In this document: positions 23,799 to 34,842 of the stretch, in pieces
Position numbering within the stretch: the stretch's first letter is position 1
Layout of the letters: the number at the start of each line of letters is the position of its first letter
Origin: Agelas oroides
Lineage: Eukaryota; Porifera; Demospongiae; Agelasida; Agelasidae
NCBI GenBank assembly: GCA_949130485.1
Contig: OX422201.1
Coordinates: 126,501-190,500, forward strand
Direction of reading: 5' to 3'
DNA length: 64,000 nucleotides
The notes under the pieces: generated by a model
Told to the model about the DNA's origin: nothing
What the model saw: the letters and a program-made list of their open reading frames with translations, nothing else
Database searches by the model: none
Program-made: the position numbers and the translations under genes

Positions 23799-26752
23799 TG
23801 TCGACGACGGAATCGTCAAGGATGGGGATGTTTTCAGCGGCGTGTTTCACTCGTTACTTTACTGTCGGTGTACTGACGGCTATCAATTTGCTGAACTACA
23901 TGGACAGATATACTCTTGCAGGCAAGTCACCCAGCCTCGGTCCCTGGAGGCTGCGTACGCCACATGATATCACCTGCACACGTCTGGCTTCCGTACCTCA
24001 CCTGATGTGCGCATTATTTACGCATGAGGGGTGGCGTGGGATATAAGCTGTTAATATGAGAAAACTTTTCACCTGTCTGACCTGGCTAACCCTTTCAACC
24101 GAGAAAGTGTCCTGCATATGTGAAGAGTTTTTTTGATGTCAACGAGTCCAGACTTTCTGCCACTTTTCATGCATTCTCCTCATTTGCTAGCACACAGCCT
24201 CATCTCCAGGCCCCACCCACAGGCCTGGAGATGAGACTACAGACAGATCAGTGGCTTACTGTTTGTAATGGCACTTGTAGGTATTCTCACTGAGCTTGAG
24301 AACAAGACCCGCAATGGATTCAGCCTTGACCACCACGAGGAAGCCATCGGAGACGGTCTGGGGGGCCTTCTACAGACAGCTTTTATTGTGAGCTACATGC
24401 TTCTGTCTCCCCTGTTTGGTTACCTTGGCGACCGCTACACACGCAAGTACATCATCACTGTGGGGATATTGATATGGTCAGCATTCACCCTCACCGGCTC
24501 CTTCTCTGTGGTAAGATCACTTTGGGAGGTTTCCTACTCATTAGCTGCCTTATGTGCAGACCTGGAAGGGTTAGCCCCATTCCCAATCGCCCATTCAGCT
24601 TTCCATCACTTTCAGTATGGAGCCTCTCTTGCTTTACCATACTGAATGCAATGGAAGGCTGAGCGGAGGTGTGGGAACAAGGCTAGAAGATTCGTGGCTA
24701 ACCCTCCGCCTGATAAAAATGACTTGTGTCTTGCTTGCAGAACTACTGGATGCTGTTTGGCACCAGACTGCTGGTAGGGGTGGGGGAGGCAAGCTATGCG
24801 ACCATTGCCCCCACGATGATTGCCGATCTTTTCCCCACCAAGAAGAGACTGAGAATGCTCTCAATTTTCTACATTGCCATGCCACTGGGAAGGTGAGTGT
24901 AGCTAACATATGCACACAAATGCTTTGATAATTTGTGTGCATATGTTCTACTGTAGTGCCCTTGGCTACATCATCGGTTCCGAGGTGTCTGCGCTGGTGT
25001 ACGACTTTGCCCATGTCAATGACAGTTGGAGATGGGCACTGAGGGTGAATGCTTGTCTGCTTGGCAATCTATTTTAAACTACCCCTCCTCACCCTATCTC
25101 CCCTCCCCCCTCCCCTGAACACACCCTCCACACAGATCACTCCAGGTCTTGGGGTTATTGCTGCATTGCTTGTGTTGTTTGTAGTAAAGGAGCCACCGCG
25201 AGGACATGGTGATGGACAAAGATCAAGATCCTCCAAGGGTGTTAGGGGAAAGTCAGGATTCATGGCTTACTTGCATGATGTCTGGTACTGCCTGCGAGTG
25301 TAAGCATAGAAAGGACTCGTCCACTTGAACCCATACTTACACTTATCACACCCCCTCCCTTCCCACCTCCCTTCCACACACTCCTTCTCACAGTAAAACA
25401 TTTGTGTTTTCAACCCTTGGGTTTGCGGCGGTGGCCTACACCACTGGAGCTCTCGCACAGTGGGCACCTGCCTTTGTTCAGAGAGCCTCACAAGTCATTA
25501 TGCCAGGCCATGCCTATTCGACTAGCGAGTGAGTTCTTAGGACATCCCACTGCCACCCAGTCTCAATGTATGCATGCTCCACCCCTCCCTCCTTCCCTAT
25601 AGTGCTGCTATTCGTTTTGGTGCAGTCACCGTACTTGCTGGTATCTTGGGCACTGTCTCTGGCTCCGAGCTGGCCAAGTTCCTCGGCAAGTACACCAGGA
25701 AGGCAGACGCCCTTGTATGCAGCCTGGGGATGATGGTGGCCACCCCCTTTCTCTTCCTTGGCCTCACTGTCGTGCAGTACCAGCAGATCTATGTTGCCTG
25801 GGTGCGTATTATGTGCTCTCAGTCGTCTAGTGCTCCTCCATTCTGCAGAAAATGTGACTCAGTTTCTGTTTCACTGCAGGTGATGGTGTTCTTTGCTGAG
25901 TTCTTCCTGTGTCTCAACTGGGCTCCTGTGGCAGCCATGTTGCTGGTGCGTGTGTGTGTATGTATACTATCTTTTTGCAGTCACCCCTGCATGGGCAATG
26001 AGGCCCGGTATTAGATCTTGTACACTGGGGAATGCTACAACCTGTAATTGGTGTGTTTCTCTCCAGTACACCATTATACCAGCACGGAGGTCCACGGCAG
26101 AGGCTGTTCAAATCCTTATCTCCCACCTACTGGGTGATGCCATCAGTCCTGCCATTGTGGGAGGGGTGAGTGTGTGTATGTGTGTGTTGGAAAGAAGTCA
26201 TGTAGTTTAACATCATTTTTTGCTATTCCACCAGATCTCGGATGCCATTTATAGCCACATTAAGCTGGTCCACACTGAACATGCTGGGAGAGCCATCAGT
26301 ACTGAGTTTGCTTTGTTCACGACTGCTATTGTGTGTGTGTTGGGTGGCGGTGCATTCCTCGCCTCCTCCCTCACAGTGGAGGCCGACAGAAAGGTACACA
26401 CAAAGTATAACTAGCTTTTTCCAAGGCTCCTCTCAGCTTTCTTCTAGTTTTGTGGAAGTGGGTCTGGCTTGTGAGACTAGCTTGTTCATACAGCATGCAA
26501 CAAAGGCTGGGGAGGAGCAAATACTGCAAATTGTCTGTCTTTGTTGGGACCTAGTCTCATTCTTAGGCTTCTAGTGGGAAGAGCCAGAGCTAGAGTAGAT
26601 ATGATGTTTTCGTTTGTTTCCAGGCGGTAGAGCAGTATACAGCAACACAGAATGCCAAGGTCCAGCGGGATGATGAGGACAGAGCCAGTGACGACTTTGA
26701 TGAACACAAAGGACTCATAGGAGAAGCCATGAATGAACAGATGGCAACGTAG
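23799..26752 (+). CDS. SPNS: Spinster-family lysolipid transporter (MFS)
   Basis: Twelve-helix major-facilitator protein of the spinster family. Animal members export sphingosine-1-phosphate or salvage lysophospholipids from lysosomes. From [12 protein letters not shown] the exons give [13 protein letters not shown], the MFS signature [95 protein letters not shown], and [20 protein letters not shown], matching SPNS1/2 in order. The protein ends [15 protein letters not shown] with a stop at 26750-26752. The first intron starts GCAAGT after [12 protein letters not shown], so it is a GC-AG intron. Introns carry palindromic transposon remnants. The neighbour downstream starts only 119 bp after the stop. 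SPNS1, 2 or 3 cannot be told apart here. Confidence 0.95.
24197..24237. mobile_element. Solo palindrome (CTCATCTCCAGGCC arms) in SPNS intron
   Basis: GCCTCATCTCCAGGCC and GGCCTGGAGATGAGAC flank a 9-bp loop. The tip TAG(T/C)CTC...CCAGGCC resembles the TAGCCTCGTTCCCAGGCC element ends. Confidence 0.5.
24572..24685. mobile_element. 114-bp palindromic MITE in SPNS intron
   Basis: The left arm starts TAGCCCCATTCCCA and reaches TTCAGTATGG; the right arm starts CCATACTGAA and ends TGTGGGAACAAGGCTA. The arms are diverged inverted complements over ~49 bp, with a short loop. The ends match the other TAGCC...GGCTA elements. Confidence 0.65.
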
Positions 26753-26871
26753 AATCATATTATTTATGCATTTGTGTGTGTACGTGTGTGTAATTGCTGT
26801 GAGCAAAATTTCGCCCACTCAACTTGTGCGCATGCGTGAGCACGTGGCGTAAATGGTGAAGGGACGCAGTG

Positions 26872-28888
26872 ATGGAGGTAGCGGAGTGGAGCGGGCTGTC
26901 CTTTCTGCAGCTACCGAGGAGAATTCGGCGCATCCTTTTAATGGGGACACCTGTCCTGGCCATGCTGGTTTTCGTGGGGCTAGCCGGGTGGAAGTGGCTG
27001 ACAAGAAACGGGCAAAAAAGTTTGTATAGGACGGGCGCAGCCGAGGACGAGCCAGCTGTCTCCGTGGAGAGGGGCGGCGGAAAGAGCGAAGCTGCTACCG
27101 TCGTCGAGAGCTCTGCAGAGGAGCAGCGACGACTGGGAAGAAAGAGCCCCCTTTTTGAGGTACACCCATGGAAGCAAAATACTCCAGCCACAGGTATTAC
27201 CTCACCTTACCGTTTATAGTAACCGTTGTAGACTGATGTATCTCCTCTCTTTTCTCCTCTCCTCCCCTCCCCCCTCTCCTCGCCTTCCTCCTCTTGTACA
27301 TGTTTGTTCCAAAGAAGGGATTGACTGGAGATTATCTTCCCACCCAAATACAACCCAGCAAACTGTAGCCCTGACCCATGACACTGAATCCCCCTTCAAC
27401 AGCTCTCGATCAAAACCTCCTGTGCACAAGTACCCCACGGCTTCCAGTGATCTTCCATTCGAATCCCTGTCTGAACTGGAAAGCTTCACTTCCAATGAAG
27501 ATCTACCCTTACTTCCACCCAAGTCCCCGGCCGTCTATGACACCTCGAGCAATCCTTCTCCATCCTTAGATGACCATGCATTGCACCTAGTTGGCAAGCC
27601 TGTACAGAGGGGCCACAGTAGCATAGTTCCTGGGTTTAACTCGGAACCCCAGTCACCTCTTTCCAATGCTTCCCAGCAAGATTTCTCCTTCAAGCGCACC
27701 CCCACTTTGCCAAAGCCTGGCAGCCGAGATCGTATAAAGGTCACCATTCAAATCCCCAAGGACCTTGTTGGTCGTTTTATTGGCAAGCAGGGACGGAACA
27801 TCAAGTCTCTCATGGTGGACTCGGATGGAGCGCATGTCTACCTCAACCAGAAAAACTTGCCAAAGGATGCTGCGACAGTGCCTTGCTACATCCAGGGGAG
27901 CTCCTCCCAAGTCAACCAGGCGCTGAGGATCGTTGAAGTCAAGTTCCCAGACATTGAGATTCCAAACCAACTTGACAGTGTTCCATTTAGTCCCCGCTCT
28001 CTCCCCAGCCCAAGTTTCAGCCCACTGTCCAGTGAAGAAATGTGGACTGCTGAACTTAAATCAGCCGTCGTTCCCTCTTCGCCCTTCTATGCTATGGTGT
28101 CCTACATTGAGAGTCTTGACTGTGTGTGGCTGGTGCCTTACTATGAGGCAGGTACTGACCACCTCGACGATCTCCACCAGAGCATGAGCTACATGTACTG
28201 CTATGCAACTGTTGTTGGGAGTGACATTGGTCATGTTGAAGACGGAGACGAGACGGTGGTGGGAAAGTACTGTGCCGTTAAGGTGAGTGATATCCACTGG
28301 CTGCGAGGTCATGTGACCCAGCTCAGCGATGACGGAGACAACTATGAGGTACAGCTGGTTGACTATGGGAGCTCTGTCATTGTGCCTGCCACCTCCATCA
28401 AACCACTGAGGTAGGTGTGTGTGTGTGTTTGTGTGTTATGAGTGGCTTGTCATGAATGCATTGTTACACCACTGCAGGAGAGAACACAGTCAGCTGAATG
28501 TGCAGGCGTTCCCCTGCCACCTGGCTAACATTGTACCAAAAGACAGTAAGTGTTCCCACTATTGTGTATTAATACTGATCATTATCGTTATCATCTCGTC
28601 TGGACTGGCAGACTCAGAGGAGGGTCTGGTGGTACTGCAGACCATGGTGGAAGGTATGGTTCTGGAGGCGCACGTCTCTTCCGGGAATGCCACTGAGCCT
28701 TCTCCTGTGCACCTAGTGGAGTTATATTCTCAGTACGGATCTCAGGTTTGTGTGTGTGTGTGTGTGCGCGCGCATGTGCGTGTGTGTGAGAGGGAGGTTG
28801 TTCTTACATCCTTCTGCAGACGCCCATATTTATCAACAGAGAGCTGGTGGACCAGGGTGTCGCTGTTTGGAAGGAGGACTCCTTTTAA
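26872..28888 (+). CDS. AKAP1: AKAP1-like outer-membrane KH-Tudor protein
   Basis: Probable mitochondrial-surface RNA-binding scaffold. The N-terminus has a membrane anchor (TPVLAMLVFVGLAGWKWL, residues ~25-45) followed by basic residues, like the tail-out anchor of AKAP1. A disordered Ser/Pro region leads to one KH domain with the GxxG loop in VGRFIGKQGRNIKSL. A Tudor domain follows (YAMVSYIESLDCVWLVPYYE, then LRGHVTQLSDDGDNYEVQLV and DYGSSV). The C-terminus PIFINRELVDQGVAVWKEDS aligns with the AKAP1 end VVLINRSLVERGLAQW. TDRKH (two KH domains) fits less well. I cannot see a certain PKA-anchoring helix. The ATG at 26872 is chosen over the 26853 ATG, whose frame closes early. Confidence 0.83.
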
Positions 28889-29151
28889 TCCTGTGATCAC
28901 GATACATTGTCTTCTGATCTTCTGAATCACTTGTTTTGCTGGTTCTGCTGGGTTCACTGATTGTGCATGTGTGCATCTTCACATTGTTTTTCATTGTCAT
29001 TTTGAAATCCTCTATTATTCAATTATATCGGCTATAACCAACCAACTCTCTATGTTTTATATGAGAATTAAAGTTTGATTGTTGGAATCTGGAATGCGAG
29101 GGGGGCGGGGCTACTTCATTAAGAAAGTATTCCCTGGGTTTACCCGCCACG

Positions 29152-32100
29152 ATGCTGTGCATGTTAGCTCTGCTGTTGATTGCCGGCTATTGTGCAGTGC
29201 AAGCAACGCCACCTCTGACTGGTATGTGCACACGTCGTGTAGTCTGTAGTGACCGGTAGGGTCGTGCAGTCTGTACTGACAGTAGAGTTCCTGTGTGATC
29301 AAGACGATACAGGAGGAGGCAATTATTTATGGTCTTCTTGATGCAGATCTGGGTGACGTAGTGTTCATCATTCTATCGCAGCCGTGCCCCCCTCACTCGG
29401 AGAGAGCCCAGGTCAAACAGCACGAGTGGGCGAGCACAGTGAGCTCCAGTACCAAGGTGAGTGGTACGTTTGTTCACAGACACCATGGCACTAGTCTTGC
29501 AAGCTAGACCTTGTGGTTCCGCAGCGCTGATCACCTCCACTACCTATATGAAAACAGTTGGTGCTAAGGAACAGGGTCTGGCTTATGAGATTACCAGGCA
29601 CCTTCCATGCAGGGGTAGCCTGCACCTACCATGCAGGGGTGGCCCACACCTACCATGCAGGGGTAGCCCGCACCTTCCATGCAGGGGTGGCCTGTGTCCC
29701 CAGGCAGGGGTAGCCTGTGTCCCCAGGCACCTTCCATGCAGGAGTGGCCTGTGTCCCCAGGCACCTTCCATGCAGGGGTGGCCTGTGTCCCCAGCACCTT
29801 CCATGCAGGGGTAGCCTGTGTCCCCAGGCACCTTCCAGGCAGGGGTAGCCTGTGTCCCCAGGCACCTTCCATGCAGGGGTAGCCTGTGTCCCCAGGCACC
29901 TTCCATGCAGGGGTGGCCTGTGTCCCCAGGCACCTTCCATGCAGGGGTGGCCTGTGTCCCCAGGCACCTTCCATGCAGGGGTGGCCTGTGTCCCCAGGCA
30001 CCTTCCATGCAGGGGTAGCCTGTGTCCCCAGGCACCTTCCATGCAGGGGTGGCCTGTGTCCCCAGGCACCTTCCATGCAGGGGTGGCCTGTGTCCCCAGG
30101 CAGGGGTAGCCTGTGTCCCCAGGCACCTTCCATGCAGGGGTGGCCTGTGTCCCCAGGCACCTTCCATGCAGGGGTAGCCTGTGTCCCCAGGCACCTTCCA
30201 GGCAGGGGTAGCCTGTGTCCCCAGGCACCTTCCATGCAGGGGTAGCCTGTGTCCCCAGGCACCTTCCATGCAGGGGTGGCCTGTGTCCCCAGGCACCTTC
30301 CATGCAGGGGTGGCCTGTGTCCCCAGGCACCTTCCATGCAGGGGTGGCCTGTGTCCCCAGGCACCTTCCATGCAGGGGTGGCCTGTGTCCCCAGGCACCT
30401 TCCATGCAGGGGTGGCCTGTGTCCCCAGGCACCTTCCATGCAGGGGTGGCCTGTGTCCCCAGGCACCTACCATGCAGTGGTGGCCTGTGTCCCCAGGCAC
30501 TTACCATGCAGGGGTGGCCTGTGTCCCCAAGCACCTTCCATGCAGGGGTAACCTGTGTCCCCAGGCACCTATATACCATGTGATGTGTTCTCTGCAGAAA
30601 GATGCGGTTGTGCTGCTGAGCCATGAGATCCAGGGAGTGGACGCTGGAGCGTGGACCATCCTTCCTCTGATACCAGTGTAAGAACACGGTACCTCATAAC
30701 ATACCGTTACAACTAACCTGTACCACCTGTATGCAGACTGTCAGAGCGCCACCGGGATGCTGCTTGGTTCTTCTTTGCCAATGAAGAAACTCAAGTTGAC
30801 TTTACAATGCTCCGTAAAGTGTTGGCACGATATGACCCTAGGGAGGTAATGCAGTACGATGGTGGTATTGAGCAGGCTTGACCCACCCCTGCCATGCTCC
30901 CCTCAGGAGCACTTCCTGGGCCATGTACTGTGGGATGAGGCCAGAACCATCACTCATCATTACATCACAGAGAGGACAATCAGCTACCCCAACTTCCCCT
31001 CCGGCTGGGCCATCAGCTCCCCAGTGCTGCACAAGTGAGCAAGCATAGCTTTATATCAGAGACTCTGGGCCTCCCCCTCCCCTCCCTTCCTTCTCTCCTC
31101 CCTCTCCACTCCCTCTCCCTCCCCCTCCACTCCCTCCCCTTCTCTCATCCTCTCCTCTCTCTCTCTCCTCCCCCTCTCCACTCCCTCCTTCTCCCTTCCT
31201 CTCCTCTCTATTTAGGATGACCAAGCATTATGATCAGTTCAACCCAAACTTCAACATTGACCCTCAGTTTGAGGTACAGATGAGGAAATCAGCATACTGG
31301 TACCACCTTCACACACTGCCCTCTTCTCTGCAGCTGGCTGTGTTCCTGAGGTACTTGTCAACCCCAGAGCTCACCCACTTTATTCCGGACCCGCCACCAA
31401 CAAGCCAAGAGGGCGTCCTCCTGACCAATGTTCCAGAGTTCTGCACCTCCACTACTCTGAGTGGCCACTGCGCCACTGCCTACTCACAGCACATCCCTGA
31501 CTGTGTATGTTGTCGTCACCAACCCATACAGTAATGTGTATGTTGTTGTCACCGACCCATACAGTGATGTGTATGTTGTTGTCACCGACCCATACAGTGA
31601 TGTGTATGTTGTTGTCACCGACCCATACAGTGATGTGTATGTTGTTGTCACCGACCCATACAGTGATGTGTATGTTGTCGTCACCGACCCATACAGTGAT
31701 GTGTATGTTGTCGTCACCGACCCATACAGTGATGTGTATGTTGTCGTCACCGACCCATACAGTGATGTGTATGTTGTCGTCACCGACCCATACAGTGATG
31801 TGTATGTTGTCGTCACCGACCCATACAGTGATGTGTATGTTGTCGTCACCGACCCATACAGTGATGTGTATGTTGTCGTCACCGACCCATACAGTGATGT
31901 GTATGTTGTTGTCACCGACCCATACAGTAATGTGTATGTTGTCGTCACCGACCCATACAGTGATGTGTATGTTGTCGTCACCGACCCATACAGTGATGTC
32001 TGACTGTGTGCCTACTGTACCTGGTCTTTGTTCAGGGTCGTGTGGAACTGTCTGATGTCTTCTTTGCAGTAAAAACTTGTGAAAAGTTCCACAATTCAAG

Positions 32101-33288
32101 ATGTGCGTTATCATGTTGGCTATAGTTGCGGTACTGCCTTATTCCTTCTTCCTCCTCCCTCCTCTCCTCTTCCACCAAACTTTTCCCGCCTCTCTTTCAA
32201 CACACACACTGGCAGTGTCAGTTGTGCAGCAGATGTGGGGAAAAGATACGAGTGGTAGCATCGGGTACTTCAGTGAGGTGGAGGACAAGAAGTATTCTAC
32301 AACCAACATTGGAGTCCCCAACACCGAAAGAGGTAGGCCTGTGTGTGTACTAATGTGAACAGTGTTATGTTAGTTCACCAGTCCTAACGCATGCAGGCCA
32401 CTGTGGGAAGACCATGGCCATTGTTGACAAGTTCTACAGTGACGCCAGTCTCAGTGGCAGGAGCTGGCTGATCATCACCGACGATGACACCCTCCTCAGG
32501 TATACCACTCTTGCTCCCAATCCCAGCATGGTCAATACTGTGTTTCTCACTGCAGTGTCTCTAGACTGTGCAGACTGCTGGCTTGCTACAATGCCTCTCT
32601 TCCTATTCTCTTGGGAGAGGTTTATGGTTATAAGGATCATCAGCATTATGGTACTAGATATGTCACTGGAGGAGGAAGGTGAGGGGAGGGAGGGGAGGGG
32701 AGGGAGGGAGGGAGGGAGGGAGGGAGGGAGGGAGGGAGGGAGGGAGGGAGGGAGGGAGGGAGGGAGGGAGGGAGGGAGGGAGGGAGGGAGGGAGGGAGGG
32801 AGGGAGGGAGGGAGGGAGGGAGGGAGGGAGGGAGGGAGGGAGGGAGGGAGGGAGGGAGGGAGGGAGGGAGGGAGGGAGGGAGGGAGGGAGGGAGGGAGGG
32901 AGCTTCATCCAAGCTTATCTCCCTTATGTTTCCCCAGTATGGTTCTCAGCAGGGAGGCTGTGATGAGGATGGCAGGCAATGGATGCCCTGCACTGGACTA
33001 CCCTGACGACCTCTTCCTGGGCTCCACAGCAAGGCGACTGGGGGTTCACATTGTCCATTCTCCTCTCTTCCACCAGGTACAGTATACCACAGTATATCAC
33101 AGTATACTGCATGTTCTACAATTGCTTTTTCTCCCCTACAGTCCCAGCCAGAGAGCTACCCTCCCTCTGTCCTTGAGCTAAAGACTGCCGTATCATTTCA
33201 CAGGCACACACCCCAGGATCCCTCCACTGTGTACCAACAATACCTCACTGACAGTCTGCCCTCTTGGAAGACAAAAACAGAACTATAG
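29152..33288 (+). CDS. B3GLCT: Beta-1,3-glucosyltransferase for O-fucosylated TSR domains
   Basis: ER enzyme that adds glucose to O-fucose on thrombospondin type 1 repeats. A signal peptide (MLCMLALLLIAGYCAVQA) is followed by DVVFIILSQP, then after a long repeat-filled intron EGAWTILP-like GVDAGAWTILPLIP, WFFFANEETQVD, FLGHVLWDEARTITHHYI, YPNFPSGWAISSPVLHK, PEFCTS and DVFFAVKTCEKFH. It continues with GVPNTERGHCGKT, the catalytic TDDDTLL, RLLACYNASLPILLGERYGY, VTGGG, MVLSREAV, DYPDDLFLGSTARRLGVHIV and HSPLFHQ, all in the family order. The C-terminus is KTEL, a KDEL-like retention signal in the place of human REEL. Three introns hold large tandem arrays. The start exon pairs in phase with the next (GAT codon split). 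Confidence 0.95.
29598..30569. repeat. 34-bp minisatellite, ~28 copies, in B3GLCT intron
   Basis: Unit CCTTCCATGCAGGGGTGGCC plus TGTGTCCCCAGGCA, with few variants. Each copy holds two AG acceptor-like sites (CATGCAG and CCCCAG). The array ends ~30 bp before the true acceptor CTCTGCAG|AAAGATGCGG. There are no unique spacers. Because 34 is not a multiple of three, all frames cycle through it; the open frames are artefacts. Confidence 0.96.
31505..31999. repeat. 33-bp x15 array starting exactly at a B3GLCT splice donor
   Basis: The exon ends ...CCTGACTGT and the intron opens with GTATGTTGTCGTCACC, which is also the first half of each 33-bp unit. Every unit carries GATGT|GTATGTTG, a copy of the donor. 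Fifteen units fill most of the intron before the acceptor TTGTTCAG|GGTCGTGTGG. The array is stop-free in several frames because the unit is a multiple of three. Confidence 0.95.
32696..32901. repeat. (AGGG)n microsatellite in B3GLCT intron
   Basis: About 50 perfect GGGA tetramers between the exon ending VTGGG and the exon MVLSREAV. G-rich on the coding strand, so G-quadruplex formation in the pre-mRNA is possible. Confidence 0.97.
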
Positions 33289-33436
33289 TATGTTACATTA
33301 ATGTCGGACATTACTATTATACTGAAGTGATTCTGGTTATACACACACAAACAACCCACTCAGTCCAGTTCCTCCTGCACTTGTAGCCAACCTACAGTAT
33401 AAAGAAGGGATACAGTGAACCAGCTGTCACAGAATA

Positions 33437-34689
33437 TTAGTTGGCAGTGTTTTGTGTGGCCTCACCTTGCCACAGGAAGTTCACTACTTCTTGGTGGTTG
33501 AATGAAGCTGAGAATCTGTCCTCTGAGTCAGGGTGTGAAGGATGGCTGCTATAGTGTGTGGTTGTCCTTTGCACATGAGCAGCTGGCTGCCAACATGGCT
33601 TCCTCCTTCTTTTGCCGTTCTTCTTCCGTCTCCCTTTCTGTGGTGCAGTGCACACACTTTGATGGTTGACCACTAGTGTGCTGTCGAAAGGATTCTTTCG
33701 CGGATGGAAGAACCTCATCTGTAGTCCAAGGTCTGTTACCCTTTGCTGGTTTGCTGGCTGTCTAGTAGTCAGTATGTCTGGCTTCTTGATGACATCCTTT
33801 CCCATCTTGACTGATTGGCCACTCTCTGATGAGGCTTGTTGCCTAGCAACAGGAGGTTTACAGGTGTCGACCATCTCTTGTCTCACCTCACCAACAGTTA
33901 GATTGTAGCATGACTCATTGCGATGCTGATCACTGGAAGTACCACTCTGGGGAGGATGGTCTGGCTCACTCTCCAGGTCACTGATCAGATTGTCATGCTG
34001 GCTCCAAGCACCATCACATGCAGGGCCGTCCAGGTCACTGGTCAGATTGTCATGCTGGCTCCAAGCACCATCACATGCAGGGCCGTCCAGGTCACTGGTC
34101 AGATTGTCATGCTGGCTCCAAGCACCATCACATGCAGGGCCGTCCAGGTCACTGGTCAGATTGTCGTGCCGGCTCCCAGCACCATCACATGCAGGGCCGT
34201 CCAGGTCACTGGTCAGATTGTCGTGCCGGCTCCCAGCACCATCACATGCAGGGCCATCCAAATCTGACACAGTCCCTGAGTCACTGAAATACACCTCTTG
34301 TCTGAGTCTTTCCAAAACACCTGCCAGTTGAGCTTCAATGGTCTGATCAGGGAGGCTGATGGTGGGCAGGTGGGCCGACGTCTCAAGGAGGGAGAAATCC
34401 TCATTGGAGAGTTCTGAGATCTGTCTAGCCACCTCCTTCAAGATGTCCAGCTGGAGAAAAGGAGTATAGAATCCTCTGAACGGGTGCCCAGGCTAGAAGA
34501 ATGCAGTGTTTCCTGCAAACTCTTGCAATAAAGGGGGAAAAGTTCTAGCAAAAAAGCTTTCAGTGTGCTTGCTGTGCTTACGTCATGGTCTGATGCAGTG
34601 CTGTCTTGCAGCAGACGGTCGTACACCTGGAAGAAAGACTCGGCGTCCCCGTAGCGCAGAGCTCTGCCCAGCTGCAAACACTCCTCCAT
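33437..34689 (-). CDS. Uncharacterised two-exon protein with a 19-residue coding repeat
   Basis: Not recognised. Exon 1 (34689 to ~34585) encodes MEECLQLGRALRYGDAESFF followed by QVYDRLLQDSTASDHD; exon 2 starts LDILKEVARQISELSNEDFS and stops at 33437, in phase. The first ~70 residues look helical. The middle has five 19-residue repeats (SDLDGPACDGAxSxHDNLT), and the end holds RFFHPRKNPFDSTLVV, a very basic KGRRKKNGKRRRK patch (possible nuclear signal) and a short tail with NHQEVVNFLWQG. It shares a 153-bp divergent promoter region with CDIPT and converges on B3GLCT with 148 bp between stops. The exon structure and basic/helical segments support a real gene. Confidence 0.7.
33983..34267 (-). 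repeat. 57-bp x5 coding minisatellite
   Basis: Five units encoding SDLDGPACDGA(G/W)S(R/Q)HDNL(T/I), in frame with the surrounding gene. The downstream units share the AWSQ variant, so at least two rounds of duplication are visible. Confidence 0.93.
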
Positions 34690-34842
34690 AACAAATGGGC
34701 GTATCTAGGCGAACGTTGGTAGGGCGCGTCTGCATGGGCGGGACCAAGGCGTAGTGCCACACCCAGGCATTGTTTACAATCGATGTAGCCCTGAATAGGG
34801 ACTTCCTTGATGGAGCATTCCTCTGCACGGAGAAGGCCTAAA

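Noticed and set aside
26853-26871. Earlier ATG for the AKAP1-like gene
   Set aside because: Its frame does not encode the membrane anchor or join the KH exon; the ATG at 26872 does.
29598-30569. CRISPR-like array of regular direct repeats
   Set aside because: The 34-bp units are contiguous with no unique spacers, no Cas genes, and the setting is an animal intron; it is a minisatellite.
31505-31999. Repeat protein (VYVVVTDPYSD units) open in several frames
   Set aside because: The 33-bp unit is a multiple of three, so frames stay open by construction. The B3GLCT protein is complete when the array is spliced out.
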